Below the pieces are notes generated by a model. The model was not told where the DNA came from. It saw only the letters and a program-made list of their open reading frames with translations, and searched no databases. Below, piece by piece: positions 17,858 to 26,626 of a DNA stretch of 64,000 nt. Each line of letters opens with the position of its first letter. Position 1 is the first letter of the stretch. The translations under genes were made by a program, and so were the position numbers. The stretch is from NCBI GenBank assembly GCA_964250765.1, contig CAXUHF010000002.1, forward strand, positions 49,674-113,673, given 5' to 3'. The DNA comes from JBBQVS01 sp964250765. Its GTDB lineage: Bacteria > Chloroflexota > Ktedonobacteria > Ktedonobacterales > Ktedonobacteraceae.

Positions 17858-18751
17858 TCAGGCTTGGTGTTTACTGAGGATCGTGGTCGAATGGTAGTTG
17901 AGTACTCCGCCATTGCCACTCACCAGGACGATATCATTGAGCTGGCAGATGTCGATGTCTTTCAATTCAAGACCTGCCATCTTGAGGGCGATAGCACCCG
18001 ACTGTTTGGCTCCGGTGTAGATACCCGGTTCGCGGTCGGTGCGCTGATCGTCACCTGGAGCACCTTGTCCCATGCCTCGTACATACACAGGTGGCTGTTT
18101 CAGACTCCTGGCTCGTTCTGCGGAGGTGATGATCACCGCTACTCCACCGTTGGAGACGAGGCAACAGTCGAAGAGGTGGAAGGGTTCAACGATGTAGCGC
18201 GAGTGGTGGTAATCCTCCATCGTCAGAGGTGTGCGCATTTGCGCCCAAGGATTTCTCTGCGCCCATTTGCGCTGCGAAACCGCGATAGCTCCCAATTGAT
18301 CGTTGGTCGTGCCAAACAGATGCATATGTCGTCTCGCTGCCATCGCATACAGAGGATTAGCTCCATAATTGCTGTAGGCTGCGGATAACCCAGCCATACC
18401 CGTTATCGGTCTACCGTCCGCCCCTCCATATGAGGAGCCAGCTCCACGATGCGGTGTGAGCGGTGCATCGGCATAGACCAGCACGACGACGTTCGCTAGA
18501 CCTTCCTGGATAGCCATTGCAGCGTACTGAATCATCGTGCCTGCTGTCGAGCCATAGGCATTCATGACATTCAGCAATGATACGTCCTCGAAGCCGAGCG
18601 TCATTTGCAACATCGGGTTCATCTCTGGTGATAAGTTCGCATTAATGAGTAAACCATCAACATCCTCTTTTTGAAGACCTGCGTCAGCGAGGGCTAGTTG
18701 AATCGCTTCAGCGGCAAAATCAGAGACACTGCGTCCGTAGACTTTGCCCAT
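17858..18751 (-). CDS. Thiolase-fold protein, shortened and without the catalytic Cys
   Basis: The start at 18751 is chosen because GGAGG lies about 10 nt upstream; an ATG 9 nt further up overlaps that site. The 297 residues match the N-terminal two-thirds of the SCP2/acetyl-CoA acetyltransferase-like thiolases (AGLQKEDVDGLLINANLSP, AIQEGLANVVVLVYADAPL). The place of the acylated Cys holds Tyr66 (LLNVMNAYGSTAGT). At the C-terminal end KDIDICQLND is joined directly to VSGNGGVLNYHSTTIL. About 80 residues with the second catalytic His and Cys regions, present in the usual 385-residue family, are absent. Some thiolase-fold lyases (Ltp2-type) also lack the Cys. It is either a specialised aldolase-like protein or a decaying gene; I cannot decide. 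Confidence 0.6.
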   Translation of the reverse strand: MGKVYGRSVSDFAAEAIQLALADAGLQKEDVDGLLINANLSPEMNPMLQMTLGFEDVSLLNVMNAYGSTAGTMIQYAAMAIQEGLANVVVLVYADAPLTPHRGAGSSYGGADGRPITGMAGLSAAYSNYGANPLYAMAARRHMHLFGTTNDQLGAIAVSQRKWAQRNPWAQMRTPLTMEDYHHSRYIVEPFHLFDCCLVSNGGVAVIITSAERARSLKQPPVYVRGMGQGAPGDDQRTDREPGIYTGAKQSGAIALKMAGLELKDIDICQLNDIVLVSGNGGVLNYHSTTILSKHQA

Positions 18752-18841
18752 AGGTAGCATTCCTCCGACCCTACTTGCTATTGTTGCTTGTGCTCTCGAT
18801 AATGACTCATTAAGCTTTGTATTTTATGCACTTAAGAAACC

Positions 18842-18870
18842 TTGACATTCTATAGAATATAGATTATAGT
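18842..18870 (+). promoter_or_regulatory. Sigma-70-type promoter overlapped by the palindrome ATTCTATAGAAT
   Basis: TTGACA at 18842-18847 and TATAGT at 18865-18870 are 17 bp apart, close to consensus. The perfect 12 bp palindrome ATTCTATAGAAT occupies 18847-18858 within the spacer, where a bound repressor would block RNA polymerase. The next plus-strand gene, the monooxygenase, starts 430 bp downstream, so a long leader or an unseen small transcript is implied. The GntR protein encoded at 22333 is one possible ligand of the palindrome. Confidence 0.5.
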
Positions 18871-19302
18871 TTGTTTCGTATCCACTATTGTTACTCCTAT
18901 TTTCGCATTTCGCTACAGTCGTTTGCGTAGTTTCGTTCGATGTATGGACAAGAACTTGCTCTAGGATAGCGCAGGCGATCTCGACAGAACGACAAAGGGG
19001 TCTTTAGATTCTCTGTCCTGCTCCCCTCGAATCCTAAGCATCATTATGTACTCCCTGTCAATGATGAGGTCTTCTGGTAGACTAACACCTGTTCAATTCA
19101 TTGAGGCACACGCTGGCTAAGCCTTCTTAAGGTCGCCTGCAATTGGTAGATATGTGTTCGTGCTGAAAACCCTTGTACCGTTTGATCTTAATGTGTATCT
19201 CTCGGTTCAGTCTGCCTCGTGCCTGACAGTTGTTGACTACCCCTTTTCCTATCCATTTACATGTGATTGACGAAGCCACAAAACAAACAGGAGGACAACG
19301 CT

Positions 19303-20970
19303 ATGTCCAATGAACAAAACCGTTCGAGTGAAGTCAGCGGAACCCCGGTTAACCACTTTGACGCAGTCGTCATCGGTGCAGGATTCTCAGGATTATATAT
19401 GCTCTACCGACTGCGCGAGCTTGGACTTTCGACGCAAGTCTATGAAGCTGGCGAAGGCGTCGGTGGCACCTGGTACTGGAACCGTTATCCTGGTGCGCGC
19501 TGTGATAGTCCCAGTGTTCACTACTCCTATTCCTTCTCTCCTGAACTCGAACAGGAATGGGAGTGGACCGAAAAGTTTCCCCGCCAACCCGAAATTCTCC
19601 GCTACCTCAACCACGTCGCGGACCGCTTCGACCTGCGTCGTGATATTCAGTTGAACACTCGTGTGATCTCGGCCGTCTACGACGAGATCACCAATCATTG
19701 GCTGGTCAAGACAGACCAGGGGGATCAGGTATCAGCGAGGTACTGCATTACGGCGGTCGGGTGCCTTTCCACACCGAATATTCCGAGGTTTCAGGGTCTT
19801 GATTCCTTTACAGGTCACATCTACCACACAGGTCAATGGCCTCACGAAGGGGTAGACTTCACGGGTAAAAAGGTCGGCGTGATCGGGACAGGCTCAACAG
19901 GCATTCAAGCGATCCCACAAATTGCCAAGCAAGCCGCTCACGTAACCGTTTTCCAGCGCACCCCAAACTACAGCCTTCCGGCTCGCAATCGGCCTCTCAC
20001 TGAAGAGGAAGAGGCAGCGATCAAGGCGAATTATCGCACGCTTCGTCAGACTGACCGCCAGTCTCCAGCGGGCCTTACGATGAATATCAACATGCAGTCC
20101 GCACGTGATGTCACACCAGAAGAACGTCAGAAAACGTTCGAGGAGAGGTGGGCACTCGGTGGTCCGCAAATGCTGGCGGCCTTCTCGGACATCGCCACCA
20201 ATTTAGAGTCCAACACGTATATGGCCGATTTCGTGCGCTCCAAGATCGCTGAGATCGTGCACAACCCCGAGGTCGCCAAGTTGTTGATGCCACATGACCA
20301 CCCTATTGGGAGCAAGCGAATCTGTATCGACACCGAATACTATGAGACGTATAACCGAGAAAACGTTTCGTTGGTGGACGTGCGCACCTCACCCATTGAG
20401 GAGATCACACCCACTGGTCTGCGAACTAAGGACGCCGAGTACGAACTGGATGTAATCGTGTTTGCGACCGGCTTTGATGCTATGACTGGTGCGCTCTTCA
20501 AGATGGATATTCGCGGCAAACACGGTCAGGTTCTCAAAGAGAAGTGGGCGGTTGGTCCGCGCACCTACCTGGGCATTATGACTGCTGGATTTCCAAATCT
20601 TTTCACCATCACAGGTCCCGGCAGTCCTTCCGTGCTGAGTAATATGCCCGTCTCCATTGAACAGCACGTGGAATGGATCAGCGACTGTCTTGCCTACCTG
20701 CACGAGCATCGCTTCACGCGCATCGAACCCAAAGGTGAAGCCGAGGATACATGGGTGGCTCATGTGAACGAGGTGGCGAATTTAACTCTCTACCCGCTGG
20801 CGAACTCGTGGTATCTTGGCGCGAATATCCCTGGCAAACCGCGCATCTTCATGCCCTACGTTGGTGGAGTAGGAAACTACCGGGTGAAGTGTCAGGAGAT
20901 TGCTGACACAGGGTACGAGGGGTTTGCGCTCGGAGTAGAAGGTGATGAGCGTGTGACGCTCAGTGTCTAA
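19303..20970 (+). CDS. Type I Baeyer-Villiger monooxygenase (cyclohexanone/phenylacetone type)
   Basis: The enzyme inserts one oxygen of O2 next to a ketone to give an ester or lactone, using FAD and NADPH. The start at 19303 follows GGAGG. The 555 residues carry the FAD fold (VVIGAGFSGLYMLYRLREL), the fingerprint FTGHIYHTGQW that defines type I enzymes (F-x-G-x3-H-x3-W), and the NADPH fold (VGVIGTGSTGIQAIPQIA). The second fingerprint region DVIVFATGFDAMTG is also intact. It is cytosolic. The esterase encoded 150 bp downstream could hydrolyse the product, a common pairing. Substrate preference cannot be read. Confidence 0.92.
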   Translation: MSNEQNRSSEVSGTPVNHFDAVVIGAGFSGLYMLYRLRELGLSTQVYEAGEGVGGTWYWNRYPGARCDSPSVHYSYSFSPELEQEWEWTEKFPRQPEILRYLNHVADRFDLRRDIQLNTRVISAVYDEITNHWLVKTDQGDQVSARYCITAVGCLSTPNIPRFQGLDSFTGHIYHTGQWPHEGVDFTGKKVGVIGTGSTGIQAIPQIAKQAAHVTVFQRTPNYSLPARNRPLTEEEEAAIKANYRTLRQTDRQSPAGLTMNINMQSARDVTPEERQKTFEERWALGGPQMLAAFSDIATNLESNTYMADFVRSKIAEIVHNPEVAKLLMPHDHPIGSKRICIDTEYYETYNRENVSLVDVRTSPIEEITPTGLRTKDAEYELDVIVFATGFDAMTGALFKMDIRGKHGQVLKEKWAVGPRTYLGIMTAGFPNLFTITGPGSPSVLSNMPVSIEQHVEWISDCLAYLHEHRFTRIEPKGEAEDTWVAHVNEVANLTLYPLANSWYLGANIPGKPRIFMPYVGGVGNYRVKCQEIADTGYEGFALGVEGDERVTLSV

Positions 20971-21122
20971 CGATCCTGGATACGGTCGAAGTCGTTGGAA
21001 AGAAGCCATTGACGTTGACCAGCACCTCGATATGACAGCAGCGAGCACCTCACCCCTGTACAAGAGCCTTTCTTCAGTGGGAAGGTGAGTGTGTTGTATT
21101 CATAAAAACAAGGAGATTGAGA

Positions 21123-22085
21123 ATGACGACCAGACACCTTGTCGATCCCGAAATTGTTCCAATGCTTGATATGTTTCCTGGGCTGAGTTTTACGCCAGAA
21201 ACGTTACCCCAAGTGCGTACCTTCCTCAATGAGATGAACGCTCAAACGCTCACAGGACTGCCTGAATTCCCTAACGTCGTTGTGAGTGAGCGGAGTATTC
21301 CTGGTCCACAGGAAGCCCCCGAAGTGCGAGTGCTGGTGTATCACCCCAAAAACGTTTCAGCCGCCGTACCTGCTCTACTTTGGATTCATGGAGGAGGGTA
21401 TGTCATTGGTAACGCAGATCAGGCTGACCTGCAACTCAAGTCTATTGTTTCAACCATTGGTTGTGCAGCGGTCTCAGTGGATTACCGCCTTGCGCCAGAG
21501 ACGCCACATCCCGGTCCAGTCGAGGACTGCTATGCTGCGTTAAAGTGGTTGCACACAAATGCGAGCGATCTTGGGGTGGATGCAGCCCGAATTGCCATTG
21601 GTGGTGACAGTGCGGGTGGAGGACTGACAGCAAGCTTAGCACTGCTGACCCGTGATCGCGGTGAAGTACCACTCGTGCTCGAACTGCTGATCTACCCGAT
21701 GCTTGACGACCGTACCGTCACGTCGGCAGAGCCACACCCCTACACCGGAGAATACATTTGGACGCCTGATGCTAACCGCTTCGGCTGGACAGCACTCCTA
21801 GGGCAAGAGCCTGGGGGACCGAATGTCTCACCTTACGCGGCGGCGGCCCGCGCCGAAAAGCTTGAGGGTCTTCCTCCCACCTATATTGGGGTTGGCACGC
21901 TCGATTTGTTCTTGGAGGAAGATATGGAGTATGCGCGTCGGCTGATCCGGGCAGGAGTGCCCACGGAGTTGCATGTCTACCCGGGTGCGTTCCACGGCTT
22001 TCCGATGGTGGTGGATGCGAAGGTGACGCAAGCGCACACACGAGATTATATGAATGCTCTGACACGAGCTTTTAGCAAGAGCTAA
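21123..22085 (+). CDS. Alpha/beta-hydrolase esterase, hormone-sensitive-lipase family
   Basis: The ATG at 21123 lies 7 nt after AAGGAG; a TTG two codons earlier is less likely. The 320-residue protein has the family IV oxyanion box HGGGYVIG near residue 85, the nucleophile elbow GGDSAGGGLTA near 160, the acid in GTLDLFLEEDM near 260, and the base in GAFHGFPM near 294. It lacks a signal peptide. The family hydrolyses short- to medium-chain esters. Following the Baeyer-Villiger enzyme in the same direction, it probably opens the ester or lactone produced by that enzyme. Confidence 0.9.
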   Translation: MTTRHLVDPEIVPMLDMFPGLSFTPETLPQVRTFLNEMNAQTLTGLPEFPNVVVSERSIPGPQEAPEVRVLVYHPKNVSAAVPALLWIHGGGYVIGNADQADLQLKSIVSTIGCAAVSVDYRLAPETPHPGPVEDCYAALKWLHTNASDLGVDAARIAIGGDSAGGGLTASLALLTRDRGEVPLVLELLIYPMLDDRTVTSAEPHPYTGEYIWTPDANRFGWTALLGQEPGGPNVSPYAAAARAEKLEGLPPTYIGVGTLDLFLEEDMEYARRLIRAGVPTELHVYPGAFHGFPMVVDAKVTQAHTRDYMNALTRAFSKS

Positions 22086-22332
22086 TCGTCATCGTGTTCC
22101 TCCCATCGGAGTGCCTTGTAGGAGAGATGCACCCCGATGGGAGGGAACCGTTTCCACAAGATGGGGCGGATAGCCTCGTCGGGAAAGGGTATGTATGAGA
22201 GCAGGCTTCATATGCTTTGACCACGTTGCAGTCTCTTGCGAGAAACGTCACTGCCTTGTATACTACCATGTAGAACGTATGTTGTTCAGTATATGCTCTT
22301 AGCTCTACACGTAAATAAAGGTAGTGACACGT

Positions 22333-23007
22333 ATGGGCGTAACGCGCCTCCAAACGCCCTCGACGTTGCGCGAGGCGACCGTAGACCATTTGCGCAATGA
22401 AATTGTGACTGGCAAGCTCAAACCTGGTGAACTGCTAAAGGAAGTGGAACTGGCAGCCCAACTTGGCTTGAGTCCCACACCAGTCCGCGAGGCGTTCGTA
22501 CAACTTGCTGGACAGGGGTTGGTGGAGATTGAACCAAATCGGCTCAAAAGGGTTGCGCCATTGAACCTTCCGGCTATGCGTGAGCTGATCGCTGTTCAAC
22601 GGGTCCTCTGGCAAACGGGGTACAACTGGGGTCTGCCCAAGGTGGGATCGGTCGAACTCGAAGCGATGGAAGGTGACCTCATTGAGGAGGCAGCAGCATT
22701 AGACCGAGGGGATGTCCGCACTGCATTTCTCAGCAGCACGGACTTTCATAGCATTGTCGTGGTAGCTTCAGGCAATCGAGAACTCGGTCGATTGATCGCT
22801 GATCGCTTCGCATTGATCGAGCGTCTGGTGGTCGTCTGCATGACTGGTCTTCTTTCTGAGAAGATGCTGGAGCAAGATCGGGCGGTCCTCACTGCTCTTA
22901 AGCGTGGGGACCTTGTCCAGGCACGGAATTGTGGAGAGGACATTCGGACAAGATTTGCTGACCTCTTGGCTACTGTACCGAATGAACCCTTCCTCATTCA
23001 CTCGTGA
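22333..23007 (+). CDS. GntR-family transcriptional regulator, FCD (FadR) subfamily
   Basis: AAAGGT lies 10 nt before the ATG at 22333; a GTG 9 nt upstream overlaps it. Residues 10-75 of the 224-residue protein form the GntR winged helix (LKPGELLKEVELAAQLGLSP and PVREAFVQLAGQGLVEIEPN). Residues 80-215 are an all-helical FCD ligand domain (FLSSTDFHSIVVVASGNREL). The last His that normally helps hold a metal in FCD proteins is not seen where expected (GDLVQARNCGEDIRTRF). It sits between two hydrolase genes in the ketone cluster and likely represses them in the absence of an acidic ligand. The operator is unknown. Confidence 0.85.
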   Translation: MGVTRLQTPSTLREATVDHLRNEIVTGKLKPGELLKEVELAAQLGLSPTPVREAFVQLAGQGLVEIEPNRLKRVAPLNLPAMRELIAVQRVLWQTGYNWGLPKVGSVELEAMEGDLIEEAAALDRGDVRTAFLSSTDFHSIVVVASGNRELGRLIADRFALIERLVVVCMTGLLSEKMLEQDRAVLTALKRGDLVQARNCGEDIRTRFADLLATVPNEPFLIHS

Positions 23008-23067
23008 GGAAGAGGGACCGTCAGGCGAGAGGAAGCTGAGTTAACGCTGGAAAGACAACGCCTTGTG

Positions 23068-24813
23068 ATGGACATTGTGGTTCAGAAGAACATTCAGGTG
23101 ATCATGCGTGACGGTGTGATTCTGACGAGTGATGTGTACCGCCCGATAACGGGTGGACCATTTCCGACGGTGCTGATCCGTACCCCCTACAACAAGGACC
23201 TCTCCGCGCTCTTGTTGTTGATAGCACCCGATCCGTTGCGCCTTGCCCAGACGGGCTTTGCCGTGATGGTGCAAGACTGCCGGGGCTGTGGGAGTTCGGC
23301 GGGGGCGTTCACCCCTTTCTTCGGAGAAGCCCAAGATGGCAGTGATACCATCGCCTGGATTACCGCGCAACCTTGGTCGAGTGGATCGGTTGGAATGGCA
23401 GGTGGCTCGTACTTGGGGGCGGTCCAGTGGCTCACAGCAAGTCAAGGCTCTGCCGCATTGCAGGCTTTGGCACCCTCTATCACGAGCGACCAGTATTACC
23501 ACCCGTGGACGTACCAGGGAGGAGCCTTCCAACTTGGTTTTTGTCTCTTTTGGACATTAGGATCCTTTGCCTTGCCAGAAGTACAACGGAGGATGGCACG
23601 TCACCAAGCAACGCTGAGTGAGTTCAGTGCAGCCATGCAATCCCTGGCGGATATTGAGAGACTCTATTGGCATCGGCCCCTCATGAACATGCCAGAACTT
23701 CAGCATGTGACTCCATTCTATTTCGAGTGGCTTGCCCACCCCAGCTTTGACGAGTATTGGCAGGCTATTGCGCCCAGTACTGTGTATCCTCAGGGAGGCG
23801 TGCCTGCCCTGATCATTGGCGGCTGGTATGATCCCTTTCTGGGAGGCACTCTGGCAAGCTACTTGGGGTTGAAACACCATGTCGGCAGCGATCTCGCCCA
23901 GCGTCCGACCCTGCTGATTGGACCGTGGTCACATGGTGTTTGGCATGGTATGTTCGCAGGACGTGATTTTGGTTTGCTTGCGAGCATGGATGCCATCGAC
24001 ACGACGGGAGCACAGGTGCGCTGGTTCGAGTACTGGCTCAAAGGTGAGGAGAACGGAGTCCTTGATGACCCACCAGTAAAGATATTTGTCATGGGCCGCA
24101 ACCAGTGGCGCGAAGAGGAGGATTGGCCCTTGCCCGACACCCGGTACTGTCGGTACTATCTGCATAGTGGTGGCAATGCCAATACGATGAGTGGTGATGG
24201 AGTGCTTTCAATCGAGCCTTCTGGCGACGAGCCTCCCGATCACTACATATATGATCCACGTGACCCAGTGCCGACCTGTGGGGGAGCGACCTTGCTTCCT
24301 GGTGCACAGACGGGTGTCAACGCCGGACCTATGGACCAGCATGTGATTGAGGGACGCCAGGATGTCCTGGTGTATACAACGGCTCCTTTCATACATGACC
24401 TTGAAGTGATTGGACCGATAGAGTTAATCCTCTCTGTCGCGTCTACTGCTCGTGACACCGATTTCACGGGGAAGGTAGTCGATGTCTTCCCTGATGGTAG
24501 AGCACTTCTCCTCACTGATGGCATCCTGCGCGCTCGTTACCGCCATTCGTTTTCGCACATTGAGCTGTTGGAACCAGGTATCGTGTGTGAGCTACATATC
24601 GATCTGATAGCGACCGCAAACGTCTTTCAGACTGGGCACAGCATCCGCTTGGAGGTGAGTAGCAGCAATTTTCCACGCTTTGATCGCAATAGCAACACTG
24701 GCGGTGCAATCGCTCAAGAGGGAGAAGCAGAGAGCGTCATTGCAAGCAATTGGATATTCCACGACAGCGAACACCCATCATACCTCAGTCTGCCAGTCAT
24801 TGATCGTGAGTAA
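23068..24813 (+). CDS. CocE/NonD-family serine hydrolase (X-Pro dipeptidyl-peptidase type)
   Basis: The 581-residue product has the S15/CocE layout. The catalytic alpha/beta domain covers residues 5-330 with nucleophile Ser in GMAGGSYLGAVQW near residue 115, Asp in GGWYDPFLGGTLA near 256, and His in GPWSHGVWHGMF near 292. A C-terminal jelly-roll domain follows (residues 340-575). The family includes cocaine esterase and acyl or peptide hydrolases. The ATG at 23068 follows a GTG in the same frame; neither has a strong ribosome site, though the regulator gene ends only 60 nt upstream. No signal peptide is visible. It completes the ester-processing set of this cluster. Confidence 0.88.
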   Translation: MDIVVQKNIQVIMRDGVILTSDVYRPITGGPFPTVLIRTPYNKDLSALLLLIAPDPLRLAQTGFAVMVQDCRGCGSSAGAFTPFFGEAQDGSDTIAWITAQPWSSGSVGMAGGSYLGAVQWLTASQGSAALQALAPSITSDQYYHPWTYQGGAFQLGFCLFWTLGSFALPEVQRRMARHQATLSEFSAAMQSLADIERLYWHRPLMNMPELQHVTPFYFEWLAHPSFDEYWQAIAPSTVYPQGGVPALIIGGWYDPFLGGTLASYLGLKHHVGSDLAQRPTLLIGPWSHGVWHGMFAGRDFGLLASMDAIDTTGAQVRWFEYWLKGEENGVLDDPPVKIFVMGRNQWREEEDWPLPDTRYCRYYLHSGGNANTMSGDGVLSIEPSGDEPPDHYIYDPRDPVPTCGGATLLPGAQTGVNAGPMDQHVIEGRQDVLVYTTAPFIHDLEVIGPIELILSVASTARDTDFTGKVVDVFPDGRALLLTDGILRARYRHSFSHIELLEPGIVCELHIDLIATANVFQTGHSIRLEVSSSNFPRFDRNSNTGGAIAQEGEAESVIASNWIFHDSEHPSYLSLPVIDRE

Positions 24814-24848
24814 GCAAAAGCAGACTTCCTTTTTTGTAAATCACCACA

Positions 24849-25409
24849 CTAGCTATCACCTTTTTCATCGACCACTGTGCGCTGGTAGGAAAGATCGGCG
24901 TCCTTCGCCGTTGCTCCTCTTCGCACCCGATGGCGCGCACGGCTCGCGATCTGCCTGGTCGCTGGGACTTCCCGGTCCACAATGAGAGCAATCTCCTCGA
25001 ACGGCATGGCGAAGATGTCGTGCAGCACGAAGGCAAGGCGCTCGGCGGGATTCAACGTGTCGAGAACCACGAGCAGTGCCAGGCCAACCGAGTCGGCTAG
25101 CAGCACTTCCTGTTCGGGATTGCCCCCGCCCTCGCGGGACGTTCCTGGTTCGGTTGCGAACGCTTCCAGAGACTCCTCGCGCCGTGCGTTGCGCGCACGC
25201 AGCATGTCGAGGCAGATGCACGCGACCACCGTAGTCAACCATCCTCCCAAGTTTGAAATGTCGCTCGACGCGGCCCGGCAGAGGCGAAGCCAAGACTCCT
25301 GGACGGCATCGTCTGCCTCGTCAAGCCGTCCGAGCATCCGGTAGGCCACCGCTTGCAGGTGGGTCCGGTTGGCCTCGAATTGTTCCGCCAGCCATTCGTG
25401 TTCGTCCAT
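24849..25409 (-). CDS. ECF41-type sigma factor lacking the C-terminal SnoaL domain
   Basis: The 186-residue product is close to actinobacterial SigJ/ECF41 proteins: LAEQFEANRTHLQAVAYRML, DEADDAVQESWLRL, NLGGWLTTVVACICLDMLRA, the linker segment DPEQE-like NPEQEVLLADSVGLALLVVL, then region 4 LAFVLHDIFAMPFEEIALIV and RQIASRARHRV. Family members are about 290 residues and carry a SnoaL-like regulatory domain after a VVDAF-like linker; here the chain ends at RTVVDEKGDS. That domain modulates activity in studied ECF41 members, so this protein may be deregulated. The start at 25409 is chosen over an ATG 13 codons upstream. The gene is clearly GC-richer than its neighbours, which suggests transfer. 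Confidence 0.8.
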   Translation of the reverse strand: MDEHEWLAEQFEANRTHLQAVAYRMLGRLDEADDAVQESWLRLCRAASSDISNLGGWLTTVVACICLDMLRARNARREESLEAFATEPGTSREGGGNPEQEVLLADSVGLALLVVLDTLNPAERLAFVLHDIFAMPFEEIALIVDREVPATRQIASRARHRVRRGATAKDADLSYQRTVVDEKGDS

Positions 25410-25584
25410 CTCTTCATCCCTTCGGTTCGTTCTCGAAGACGGAGCCAATGTGTGCCTGCCCTGCCCTCACCAGTGAAACGCACGTCCTCATCTCCCAGTC
25501 ACATATGTGCGTTTCGTTTCGTCATAGGAGTGACGAACCATTTCAAACGAATGTAACAACCCAAATTAATAGGAGGATGTTTTT

Positions 25585-26037
25585 ATGAGCCAATCTGAGC
25601 AGAAGGGCACGCAGAAGTCCAAGGGCTTCACCGACGAGGAACGAGCCGCGATGAAGGAGCGCGCCAAAGAGCTGAAGGCGGAAGCACGCGCCAACAAGAA
25701 CAAGGCAGAAGGGGAATCAGACGTGCTTGCGAGGATCGCCGAACTGCCGGAACCGGCGCGCGCCATGGCTAAGCGACTCCATGAGATCATCACAGCCAGC
25801 GCGCCAGTCCTCTCGCCGAAAACCTGGTACGGGATGCCCGCGTATGCCAGGGACGGCAAGGTCGTCTGCTTCTTCCAAAGCGCGCAGAAGTTCAATACGA
25901 GGTACGCGACGCTCGGCTTCAGCGACACAGCGACCCTCGACGAAGGCACCATGTGGCCGACCTCCTTCGCGCTGACGGAGTTGACCGAAGCCTCAGAGGC
26001 GAGGATCAGTGCTCTGGTGAAGAAAGCAGTGAGCTGA
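25585..26037 (+). CDS. DUF1801 (YdhG-like) domain protein
   Basis: AGGAGG precedes the ATG. The 150-residue protein has a charged helix at residues 12-45 (FTDEERAAMKERAKELKAEA) and a DUF1801 fold from about 48 on (MAKRLHEIITASAPVLSPKT, TWYGMPAYARDGKVVCFF and YATLGFSDTATLDEGTMWPT). The fold is shared with frataxin-like iron-chaperone candidates of the YdhG family, but the function of this branch is not established. Its GC-rich codon use matches the divergent ECF41 gene rather than the surrounding genes, and close relatives are typical of actinobacteria. The two probably arrived together. Confidence 0.8.
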   Translation: MSQSEQKGTQKSKGFTDEERAAMKERAKELKAEARANKNKAEGESDVLARIAELPEPARAMAKRLHEIITASAPVLSPKTWYGMPAYARDGKVVCFFQSAQKFNTRYATLGFSDTATLDEGTMWPTSFALTELTEASEARISALVKKAVS

Positions 26038-26626
26038 GGACGAAGCTCGCAATGAGGCCCCGCGCCTCTGGTCTTCCGTAGCTCAAGAGCCAGTATCGTA
26101 CAGCAGATCTGTCGAGGCAACAATCGGAGGCGAGAGGAAGGGAACCATGCATTGCCATGCGTTCCCTTCCTCCCGCCTCCAACCCACTCCCCCTCTCCGC
26201 GCTAGGGCTGGCGGCATGCTCCGCTAAGGCAATTTTCGCCCTTTGAACGAGAGGCTCTTTCGTGGCCTTTCCACAGCAGTTCCTACGATCAACGCAGCAT
26301 GGTGGACCTTGCTCGTGCTCAACGGTTGTGGTTGGCGATGGCGATGGCGACGGTGCGGGTGCTCAGTGTGGGAGGTCAAGCGGATGCCTCCTTGCCCGTG
26401 AGTGGATTGGAATACTCGTAGTGCTACGTCACATGGGAGGGGCATCCCCGTGCGGGTGCCCTTGCCTCCAACACACGAAGATTGACGGACTAGTAGGGAC
26501 ACATATGTTGTGAAATAGCAAGGATGAGTAACGAGAATATTCGTTTCCTCGTGATAGAGATTATGATGAACGTACAGAGGGGCAACCTCTGGAAGAAACA
26601 CTACAATCGAGCGGAGAATAAACTTT
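26038..26626. other. Intergenic region, 589 bp, with one arm of a palindromic repeat
   Basis: The region carries the GC-rich tail of the transferred segment on the left and AT-rich promoter-like sequence on the right. No protein-like frame is seen. A repeat arm lies at 26432-26464 and a degraded second copy may lie near 26366-26398. Confidence 0.45.
26432..26464 (+). repeat. Single arm of the GGGCATCCCC-type palindromic element
   Basis: The core ATGGGAGGGGCATCCCC followed by GGGTGCCCTTG matches the right arms of the elements at 59780-59875 and 61029-61152 with few changes. The expected left arm is not clear here, so this is a solo or decayed copy. Confidence 0.55.

Noticed and set aside
17864..18388. 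174-codon plus-strand frame inside the thiolase-fold gene
   Set aside because: It is antisense to a recognised fold and lacks any family motif; treated as a shadow frame.
24865..25293. Overlapping long frames in the GC-rich ECF41 region
   Set aside because: High GC content produces open frames on both strands; only the sigma factor frame has family motifs.
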